Positions 6,284 to 12,332 of a stretch of 12,332 nucleotides of DNA are shown here, piece after piece. Below the pieces are notes generated by a model. It searched no databases, had not been told where the DNA came from, and saw only the letters and a list, made by a program, of their open reading frames with translations. Both the position numbers and the translations under genes were made by a program. The stretch's first letter is position 1. Each line of letters starts with the position of its first letter. The DNA comes from a bacterium (GTDB lineage Bacteria > Verrucomicrobiota > Verrucomicrobiia > Opitutales > UBA953), in assembly GCA_009926645.1 (NCBI GenBank), contig RFOO01000015.1, positions 1 to 12,332 on the forward strand, given 5' to 3'.

Positions 6284-8086
6284 ATGAAACGAACCCATCA
6301 CTGCAATGCCCTTCGCCCTGCCGATGCAGGTAAAACCGTAACCCTCGTGGGTTGGGTAGATACCAAGCGAGATTTGGGTGGAGTGACCTTCGTCGACCTC
6401 CGTGACCGCGAAGGCATCACCCAAGTCGTCTTTAATCCTGGAAAAGACGGCGTTCAGGAAATCGCTCAGCGTTTGAAAACCGAATCGGTTATCGAAATCC
6501 GCGGCACGGTTAAAACTCGCACCCCAGACACTGCGAATAGCAAATTAGCCACGGGCCAAATTGAAGTTTTTGCTGAGTCCTTAACCGTGCACAACACTTG
6601 TGCTGAGTTACCCTTCCCGATGGAGGATGATAAAGCGGACAAAGTAAATGAAGACCTGCGTTTAGAATATCGTTACCTCGATCTGCGCCGTCCGCGAAAC
6701 ATTGGTTTGCTTAAGCTCCGTCACTTGGCTGCCAAAGCGATTCGCTCTGAACTCGATGGCCAAGGATTTATCGAGGTCGAAACCCCTACTCTTTTTAAGA
6801 GCACGCCCGAAGGCGCCCGCGAGTTCCTTGTTCCCAGTCGTTTAAACCCCGGGGAATTCTACGCACTTTCGCAATCGCCTCAGCAATACAAACAAATGCT
6901 CATGGTGGCAGGTATTGAGCGTTACTATCAAATGGCGCGTTGTTATCGCGACGAAGATTTACGGGCCGATCGCCAACCTGAATTTACGCAAGTCGACTTA
7001 GAAATGTCCTTCATCGACCGGGAGGATATGTATTCCTTGATTGAAGGCATCCTGAAACGCACGTGGAAGGAAACGATTGGTGTGGATATCCCTACGCCCT
7101 TCCCTCGCATGTCTTATGCTGAAGCGATGAATCGTTTTGGTATCGATAAACCTGATACACGATTCGCTATGGAGATTCAGGACTTCACCGCCCTGTTTAA
7201 AAACTCTGCCTTCAAGGTCTTTAATACCGCAGCGAATACTGAAGGTTCTGTGGTTCGAGCAATTAACGCCAAAGGCCTAGCCGATATCACACAGGGCGAA
7301 TTAACCAATCTCGAAACAATCGCCAAGAGCCAAGGTGCCAAAGGCTTGGCTTTCATTAAATGTGAAGCGGGTGAATGGAAATCACCCATCACAAAATTCT
7401 TCTCCGAAGAAGAAAAAGCTGCCCTGCGCCAAGGACTCAATATCGAGGATGGCGATATCGTCTTCTTTGCCGCCGCTCCTTGGGAACAAGCGTCGACCAT
7501 TCTAGGACGGATTCGTCTCGAGTCAGCCCAACTGCTCAAAGCTCGTGGCCGTCTGACTCTGCCAACGAATCAGTACAACTTCCTCTGGGTTATTGAATTC
7601 CCCTTAATGCTATGGGATGCAGAAGAAAAGCGCTACATCTCAGCACACCACCCCTTCACTGCACCCGTCCAAGAAGACGAGAAGTTATTGGAAACCGATC
7701 CCGCTAAGGTCCGAGGTCAGCACTATGACATCGTTTTAAATGGCGTTGAACTCGGTGGTGGCTCCATTCGAATCCATAATCCTGCCGTACAAAAACGCGT
7801 CTTTGAAGATATCCTCAAGATTCCTCAAGACATTGTCGAAAGTCGCTTTGGTTACATGTTGAAAGCCTTCTCCTACGGCGCACCTCCTCACGGTGGAATT
7901 GCATTAGGCTTCGATCGCGTCGTGGCGATGTTGGCGGGAAGAAGTTCCATTCGCGACATTGTGGCCTTCCCGAAGACACAGAGCGGTCAAGATGTTATGG
8001 CGCAAAGCCCCAGCGCCGTAACGCCCAAGCAATTGCGTGACTTACGTATCCGCGTGGTCGACGAAGAGCCTAAGCCCAAAGCTTAA
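6284..8086 (+). CDS. aspS: Aspartyl-tRNA synthetase (bacterial type)
   Basis: Class IIb aminoacyl-tRNA synthetase that charges tRNA-Asp with aspartate in the cytosol. 600 aa is the usual bacterial length. The N-terminal OB-fold anticodon-binding domain (about 1-110) contains VTLVGWVDTKRDLGG. The catalytic core starts near 125 (RLEYRYLDLRRP). Motif 2 is RCYRDEDLRADRQPEFTQ (219-236). The bacterial GAD insertion covers about 290-415. The core then resumes with AHHPFTAP (454-461), GGGSIRIH (491-498) and motif 3 GIALGFDRVVAML (538-550). Residue 31 is Leu in the RRDLG-like segment; in studied enzymes Leu here goes with a discriminating AspRS and His with a nondiscriminating one. The ATG at 6284 gives the family N-terminus; no Shine-Dalgarno sequence is present. 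Its stop codon directly abuts that of the convergent MBL hydrolase gene. Confidence 0.97.
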   Translation: MKRTHHCNALRPADAGKTVTLVGWVDTKRDLGGVTFVDLRDREGITQVVFNPGKDGVQEIAQRLKTESVIEIRGTVKTRTPDTANSKLATGQIEVFAESLTVHNTCAELPFPMEDDKADKVNEDLRLEYRYLDLRRPRNIGLLKLRHLAAKAIRSELDGQGFIEVETPTLFKSTPEGAREFLVPSRLNPGEFYALSQSPQQYKQMLMVAGIERYYQMARCYRDEDLRADRQPEFTQVDLEMSFIDREDMYSLIEGILKRTWKETIGVDIPTPFPRMSYAEAMNRFGIDKPDTRFAMEIQDFTALFKNSAFKVFNTAANTEGSVVRAINAKGLADITQGELTNLETIAKSQGAKGLAFIKCEAGEWKSPITKFFSEEEKAALRQGLNIEDGDIVFFAAAPWEQASTILGRIRLESAQLLKARGRLTLPTNQYNFLWVIEFPLMLWDAEEKRYISAHHPFTAPVQEDEKLLETDPAKVRGQHYDIVLNGVELGGGSIRIHNPAVQKRVFEDILKIPQDIVESRFGYMLKAFSYGAPPHGGIALGFDRVVAMLAGRSSIRDIVAFPKTQSGQDVMAQSPSAVTPKQLRDLRIRVVDEEPKPKA

Positions 8087-8878
8087 TTAGCGAAGAACGA
8101 TTCGCAGCCCATCGTAGCAAAGACCGACTTTCGGGTATTCGATTGCGAGCGACTGCGTGTATCGCTCGTAGTCGATCTGATAAGTCATGTGCGTGATGTA
8201 GGTTTGTCGCGCGTTTAATTCAACCGACACCTCACAAGCCTTACCGATGGTCATGTGCGTTGGGTGAAAGTTGGGACGCAGACCATCAAGAATAGCTAAA
8301 TCGCAATCCCGTGCGAGTTCCATCGCCGCCTTGGGCACGGTTTTACAGTCGGTAAAGTAGGCGAAGCGTTTACCTGTCGAGGGCTCTTCAAAAACTAATC
8401 CTAGCGTTGGTTCATTTCCATGAGGCAACATCACCGAACGCACAATGCCACCCCCCGGTAGATGCAACTCGGGAGGCATTAAAAACAAATCGAGTGCAAT
8501 ATAGCCAGGCGAAGCCGCCTCGCCAATGGCATAAGGATAAATCGCCTCGACACGTTTTTTACCAGTTTCTGTGGTATAAACAGGAATGGGACTTCCATCG
8601 TTGTTGGTGCAAAACTGCCGAAGGTCATCCATCCCCAGAATGTGATCGGCGTGTCCGTGGGTGAGAATGAAAGTGTTCACATCTGGAATTTTGTTTTGCA
8701 GACACTGCAAACGGAATTCGGGTGCGGCATCAACCTGCACATGATGTCCCTCAATGACGACATGCACACTTGTCCGCGTGCGCCAATTGCGCGGATTATT
8801 TAAATCTAAACCAGGATTATCATGGGCAACCAAGGGAACCCCTTGCGATGTACCACAGCCCATGACGATTATTTCCAT
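8087..8878 (-). CDS. MBL-fold metal-dependent hydrolase, PhnP-like
   Basis: A metallo-beta-lactamase-fold phosphodiesterase-type enzyme, probably cytosolic. The start at 8878 gives 263 aa beginning MEIIVMGCGTSQGVP, the usual beta-strand plus GTSxGxP opening. The metal motif HGHADH is at residues 74-79. Further likely ligands are His153 (LPHG), Asp177 (YFTDCK) and His230 (TYITHMT). The arrangement resembles PhnP (phosphoribosyl 1,2-cyclic phosphate diesterase) and its many stand-alone relatives. No phosphonate-utilisation genes are near, so the substrate is open; a general cyclic-nucleotide or phosphodiester role is as likely. A TTG two codons upstream (8884) is the other possible start. Its stop codon abuts the aspS stop; upstream it is divergent from ffh across about 120 bp. 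Confidence 0.85.
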   Translation of the reverse strand: MEIIVMGCGTSQGVPLVAHDNPGLDLNNPRNWRTRTSVHVVIEGHHVQVDAAPEFRLQCLQNKIPDVNTFILTHGHADHILGMDDLRQFCTNNDGSPIPVYTTETGKKRVEAIYPYAIGEAASPGYIALDLFLMPPELHLPGGGIVRSVMLPHGNEPTLGLVFEEPSTGKRFAYFTDCKTVPKAAMELARDCDLAILDGLRPNFHPTHMTIGKACEVSVELNARQTYITHMTYQIDYERYTQSLAIEYPKVGLCYDGLRIVLR

Positions 8879-8998
8879 GGGCAAAAACGTGCAAGGGAGT
8901 CGCCCAAGGGCAAGGGGGAAGGAATAAAGTCTAAAAAATCCTTCACTTTTTAATACCCTTCTTGCGTCCAGCAGAGTCCTCCATTCTTTTAGAAGACT

Positions 8999-10372
8999 GT
9001 GTTTGCCAATTTATCCGAGAAACTCTCCAAAGCCCTGCGCGATTTGCGCGGGCTATCCAAGCTCACGGAAGAGAATATCGCTCCCGCACTTAACGAAGTG
9101 CGTTCGGCGCTCATGTCGGCCGATGTTAATTTCAAGGTCGCCAAAGATTTTACTGAAAAAGTTAAAGCTACCTGTCTGGGAACAGCCGTGGTCGATTCCG
9201 TCTCGCCTGGTCAGATGGCAGTCAAAGTTATTTCGGATGAGTTAACCCGCTTACTCGGCGAAGGTGAGCGTCCGATTAATCCCGTTCGACCCTTACGTGT
9301 TTTACTCGTTGGATTGCAGGGTTCGGGCAAAACCACCAGCGCCGCAAAGCTTGCTAAACATTTGGTTAAAAAAGAAGGTTTACGTAAACCGAGTTTAATT
9401 GCTGCCGACTTGCGCCGTCCTGCGGCGATTGATCAATTAGAGACCTTAGCCAAACAGGAGGGGTTTGATTTTCGTGCAGACCGTGGAGCCAAGAATGTGG
9501 CCGAGATGGTTGGCCGCCTGATGCATGAAGCTGAGTCTAGTGGCTCGGATGTCGTGATTGTCGATACGGCAGGTCGCTTACAAATCGATGCCGATTTAAT
9601 GGAGGAGATTCGTCAGGTACGCGAAGTTCTCCAACCGCACGAAGTATTCTTGGTCGCCGACGCAGCTCTCGGCCAGCAAGCCGTCGATGTTGCCACCCAA
9701 TTCCACGCTACCACTCCTCTGACTGGTATCATTTTAACCAAGCTTGATGGTGATGCTCGTGGTGGAGCTGCCCTCTCGATGAAAGCCGTAACAGGTGTCC
9801 CGATTCGGTACATCGGTACGGGCGAAAAATCTGGGGATTTTGATACTTTTTATCCCGACCGAATGTCCCAGCGCATTCTCGGCATGGGCGATGTCGTTTC
9901 GTTGGTCGAAAAAGCCAAAGAAGTCGTTGATCAAAAAGAAGCCGAGCGCTTGGCAGAAAAAATGCGCAAGGCTGATTTCGACTTAGAAGATTTCTTAGCG
10001 CAGATGGCGCAAATGAAAAAAATGGGGCCTTTGGGCGATATCATGAAAATGATGCCCGGAATGGGAAATGTCCAAGTGGGTGCACGCGAAGAAAAGATGC
10101 TTGGTAAAACGGAAGCGATTATTCTTTCCATGACCCTAAAGGAACGTCGCAAGCCCGACATTTTAAATGCATCGCGTCGAGCGCGTATCGCCAAAGGTTC
10201 GGGCACACAGGTGAGCGATGTGAATGCATTGATTAAGCAATTTACGCAAATGCGTGAAATGATGCGCATGATGAAAGGCGGCAAAGGGAAAGAATTGATG
10301 CGTCGCATGGGGCAAATGGGCGGAGGCCGAGGTGGCTTTCCCGGTGGCGGATTTCCAGGGGGATTCCGTTAA
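8999..10372 (+). CDS. ffh: Signal recognition particle GTPase Ffh (SRP54)
   Basis: Binds SRP RNA and the signal sequences of nascent membrane proteins, and docks them to the receptor FtsY at the inner membrane. 457 aa, normal length. The N domain (1-95) has LSKLTEENIAPALNEVRSALMSADV. The G domain has the P-loop GLQGSGKTTSAAKLA (105-119), DLRRPAA (137-143), DTAGR (189-193) and TKLDGDARGGAA (247-258). The Met-rich M domain (about 320-437) includes FLAQMAQMKKMGPLG and the RNA-binding SRRARIAKGSGTQ (392-404). The tail is a Gly/Phe-rich GGFPGGGFPGGFR. The start is GTG at 8999, which gives the conserved MFANLSEKLSKAL opening; no ATG is better placed and no Shine-Dalgarno sequence is visible. The HAD gene follows after 6 nt, so the two are probably one transcript. 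Confidence 0.97.
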   Translation: MFANLSEKLSKALRDLRGLSKLTEENIAPALNEVRSALMSADVNFKVAKDFTEKVKATCLGTAVVDSVSPGQMAVKVISDELTRLLGEGERPINPVRPLRVLLVGLQGSGKTTSAAKLAKHLVKKEGLRKPSLIAADLRRPAAIDQLETLAKQEGFDFRADRGAKNVAEMVGRLMHEAESSGSDVVIVDTAGRLQIDADLMEEIRQVREVLQPHEVFLVADAALGQQAVDVATQFHATTPLTGIILTKLDGDARGGAALSMKAVTGVPIRYIGTGEKSGDFDTFYPDRMSQRILGMGDVVSLVEKAKEVVDQKEAERLAEKMRKADFDLEDFLAQMAQMKKMGPLGDIMKMMPGMGNVQVGAREEKMLGKTEAIILSMTLKERRKPDILNASRRARIAKGSGTQVSDVNALIKQFTQMREMMRMMKGGKGKELMRRMGQMGGGRGGFPGGGFPGGFR

Positions 10373-10378
10373 GCGAAG

Positions 10379-10987
10379 ATGAGCTCCCCGATTTCGTTTG
10401 ATCCCAACCTGTTGCAAAAACCAGGTTGGATTTTTGATTGCGATGGTACCTTAGCGGCAACGATGTGGATTCATCATCGCAGTTGGACGCACACCATTAG
10501 CAAACAACTTGGCCGGCCCTTTGATTTTCCTTGGGATTTATTTTGTTCGATGGGTGGCTTATCCACCATCGAAACCTGTAAAAACCTCAAGAGACTTTAT
10601 GGTATCGATTTAGATGTGCCTCAGTTACTGGCCGATGGACATGAATATCTAAAAGAGCATCTCGCCAAGGATGTGAAAGCCCGACCCGAGGTCGTCGCGG
10701 TGGTTCACCAAGTTCGTGGATTAGGGCATCGCACGGCCGTGGCTTCCGCCGGAAGAAAGCACCATGTCCATACCACTCTCAACACCATCGCTATCGCTCA
10801 CCTATTTGATGCGATTATTACCGTGGAAGATGCTCAACGTTCTAAGCCACACCCCGATTTGTTTTTGGCGGCGGCAGAACGATTAAAAATCCACCCACGC
10901 GATTGCGTGGTGGTGGAAGATAGCCCACGTGGAAAAGAAGCCGCCGATGCCGCGGGTATGGCCTGTATTTTGGTAGAGCCGAAGTAA
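10379..10987 (+). CDS. HAD-superfamily phosphatase (beta-phosphoglucomutase/YqaB-like)
   Basis: A cytosolic haloacid dehalogenase-superfamily hydrolase of subfamily I with an alpha-helical cap. 202 aa. Motif I is FDCDGTLA (19-26), with nucleophile Asp20 and acid/base Asp22. The cap spans about 27-95. Motif II is Ser123 in VASAG. Motif III is Lys156 in RSKPHPD. Motif IV is VVVEDSPRG (177-185), with Glu180 and Asp181. The segment order resembles E. coli YqaB, which dephosphorylates fructose-1-phosphate, and the beta-phosphoglucomutase group. The exact sugar phosphate cannot be told from sequence. It starts 6 nt after the ffh stop, so it is likely co-transcribed and perhaps translationally coupled, although no functional link to SRP is known. 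It converges with the aminotransferase gene, 33 bp between, without a clear terminator. Confidence 0.85.
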   Translation: MSSPISFDPNLLQKPGWIFDCDGTLAATMWIHHRSWTHTISKQLGRPFDFPWDLFCSMGGLSTIETCKNLKRLYGIDLDVPQLLADGHEYLKEHLAKDVKARPEVVAVVHQVRGLGHRTAVASAGRKHHVHTTLNTIAIAHLFDAIITVEDAQRSKPHPDLFLAAAERLKIHPRDCVVVEDSPRGKEAADAAGMACILVEPK

Positions 10988-11020
10988 GCAAGGTTAACTC
11001 GCTAACGTGGAGTCAGACCA

Positions 11021-12214
11021 TTACTTCTTCAGTTTCGCGCAGAAGCGAGCGAGTCGTTCGATACCCTTGGTGAGAACCTCGTCCGAAGTTGCATAGCTCA
11101 GGCGAATGTAACCCTCGGAGCCAAATGCCGAGCCAGGAACCACCGCCATCAACTCTTCCTCTAAGAGGCGATCGGCAAACTCTGCTGAGCTTAAACCGAA
11201 AGCTTTGATATTGGGGAAGAGATAAAAGGCACCTTGGGAACGATAGCAGGTTAAACCAGGAATTTTATTCAGACCATCGAGAAGGTAGAGACGACGACGG
11301 TCGAAAACTTTGCACATCTCTGCCAGTGAGGCCTTAGCCTTATCGGCGTGCTGGTGAACGGCGAGCGCTCCAAACTGGGCAAAGGTCGTGGCGTTGGAAG
11401 AAATCTGACTTTGCAAATCGGCCACCGCAGCGGCCAGAGCCTTGTCACTCGCGACTAAAGTTCCCAAACGCCATCCCGTCATCGAATAACTCTTAGCATA
11501 ACCCGAAACCGTAATCGTTAAGCGTGATGCTTCGGACGAAAAAGTGGCTGGACTGCAAGTAGTCTGATTATCGTAAACGAGATTTTCATAAATCTCGTCC
11601 GATAAAATCCAGACCTTGGCCTTCACACAAATCGCCACGAGTGCCTCGAGTTCGGCACGGGAATAAACGGCACCCGTTGGATTTGAGGGGCTATTGATTA
11701 CCACCATGCGTGTTTTCGAGGTCAGGGCGGCACTTAATTGTGCAGGCGTAATTTTAAAACCTGTGGAATCTTCGGCGTTAATAAATTTAGGTACGCCACC
11801 AGCGAGTTTTACCATTTCCGGATAACTTACCCAGAAAGGTGCGGGGATAATAACTTCATCACCAGGGCTAATCGTTGCGAGAATAGCGAGGTAGCAGGAC
11901 ATCTTGCCTCCTGGACTCACCACGACATTGGCATCAGCAATCCCAGTAAAGCCACGGCGGGTGTAGTCCTCGGCAATCGCTTTGCGTAGAGCAGGAATGC
12001 CGGGCGTTGGGGCATATTTAGTTTGTCCTTCAGCTAAAGCTTTCGCACAGGCGTCTTTCACAAACTGTGGCGTATCAAAATCAGGCTCACCCACACCAAA
12101 ACCACACACATCTTTCCCTGCGGCCTTGAGGGCTTTGGCTTTGGCATCAACGGCCAGTGTCGGTGAAGGGGCTACATTACGGGCCCAGGAAGAGAGAGAC
12201 GATGGGTTAGACAT
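11021..12214 (-). CDS. Class I aminotransferase, aspartate aminotransferase-like (Bacillus AspB type)
   Basis: A PLP-dependent fold-type I aminotransferase that most likely exchanges amino groups between aspartate/oxaloacetate and glutamate/2-oxoglutarate. From the ATG at 12214 it has 397 aa, the size of AspB-type (subgroup I-gamma) enzymes. Visible: GVGEPDFDTP (40-49); TKYAPTPGIPALR (65-77); NSPSNPTG (174-181) with Asn178; SDEIYE (205-210) with Asp206 and Tyr209; the Schiff-base Lys241 in SGYAKSYSMTGWRLG; and the carboxylate-binding Arg371 in YIRLSYA. Members of this group can also be prephenate or other amino acid transaminases, so substrate is provisional. The frame is open to a TTG at 12235 but the ATG gives a family-like N-terminus. 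No Shine-Dalgarno sequence. It is divergent from an ORF that opens at 12251. Confidence 0.88.
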   Translation of the reverse strand: MSNPSSLSSWARNVAPSPTLAVDAKAKALKAAGKDVCGFGVGEPDFDTPQFVKDACAKALAEGQTKYAPTPGIPALRKAIAEDYTRRGFTGIADANVVVSPGGKMSCYLAILATISPGDEVIIPAPFWVSYPEMVKLAGGVPKFINAEDSTGFKITPAQLSAALTSKTRMVVINSPSNPTGAVYSRAELEALVAICVKAKVWILSDEIYENLVYDNQTTCSPATFSSEASRLTITVSGYAKSYSMTGWRLGTLVASDKALAAAVADLQSQISSNATTFAQFGALAVHQHADKAKASLAEMCKVFDRRRLYLLDGLNKIPGLTCYRSQGAFYLFPNIKAFGLSSAEFADRLLEEELMAVVPGSAFGSEGYIRLSYATSDEVLTKGIERLARFCAKLKK

Positions 12215-12250
12215 AGCGCAGTAACCCGAAAGCAAGAGGATTGAGCCAAG

Positions 12251-12332
12251 ATGGCAAGAAAAGACAAAGAGCTTTACCCTACCCCGATGCCTTGGCGAAG
12301 TACTGATGACCTAGATATCGATAACATCGTCC
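12251..12332 (+). CDS. Partial hypothetical gene start, cut by the window edge
   Basis: An open frame from ATG at 12251 runs to the end of the window (27 codons, no stop). It begins MARKDKELYPTPMPW, followed by an acidic stretch DDLDIDNIV. A purine-rich GAGGA at 12236-12240 lies 10 bases upstream, the only Shine-Dalgarno-like sequence near a start in this window. It is divergent from the aminotransferase gene with 36 bp between starts. I do not recognise the family. It could be a chance open frame, as it is short. Confidence 0.4.
   Translation, partial: MARKDKELYPTPMPWRSTDDLDIDNIV

Noticed and set aside
9931..10308. 125-codon minus-strand ORF opposite the ffh M domain
   Set aside because: Antisense shadow of a Met/Lys-rich coding region; no start signal or family features.
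10993..11006. Small inverted repeat GTTA...TAAC between the HAD and aminotransferase genes
   Set aside because: A 4-bp stem without a T-run is too weak to be a terminator.

Overview
The window looks like ordinary chromosomal housekeeping sequence from a bacterium of moderate GC content. It holds two tRNA genes, ten protein genes in various orientations, and the apparent start of one more gene at the right edge. The style of several genes recalls Verrucomicrobiota (Opitutae-like) or possibly the Bacteroidota side of the tree: a dihydroorotase with a DDQVHFREPG metal motif, a Gly/Phe-rich Ffh tail, a stand-alone MBL-fold hydrolase, and almost no Shine-Dalgarno sequences. That placement is recall-based and tentative. 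There is no phage, transposon, CRISPR array, toxin-antitoxin pair or defence island.

Left part (1-3700): tRNA-Ser(GGA) is followed by a short 8-bp tandem repeat. Then comes a leftward dihydroorotase gene (pyrimidine synthesis), divergent from a rightward CAT-type amino acid permease. After the permease lies a 48-codon ORF for an extremely basic, acid-free peptide, which ends just before a leftward tRNA-Pro(GGG). That tRNA has its own good promoter, between it and the upstream helicase gene.

Middle (3700-6100): a leftward RhlE-like DEAD-box RNA helicase is divergent from a small membrane-anchored coiled-coil protein with a C-terminal Cys cluster. That gene converges with a thioredoxin-type arsenate reductase gene, and the two share a strong bidirectional terminator hairpin that contains the arsC stop codon.

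Right part (6100-12332): aspS (aspartyl-tRNA synthetase) runs rightward and meets a leftward PhnP-like MBL-fold hydrolase gene with zero bases between the stop codons. Divergent from the latter, ffh (SRP GTPase) is followed after 6 nt by a HAD phosphatase gene, probably as one operon. A leftward class I aspartate-type aminotransferase converges on it. A rightward ORF opens at 12251 and runs off the window.

Together the genes serve nucleotide and amino acid metabolism (pyrC, aminotransferase, permease), translation and protein targeting (two tRNAs, aspS, helicase, ffh) and stress (arsC). I do not see a coherent new multi-gene system. The items most worth following are the small basic ORF at 3432-3578, the membrane coiled-coil/CxxCxC protein, the Gln-for-His substitution in the dihydroorotase metal motif, and the near-absence of Shine-Dalgarno sequences.
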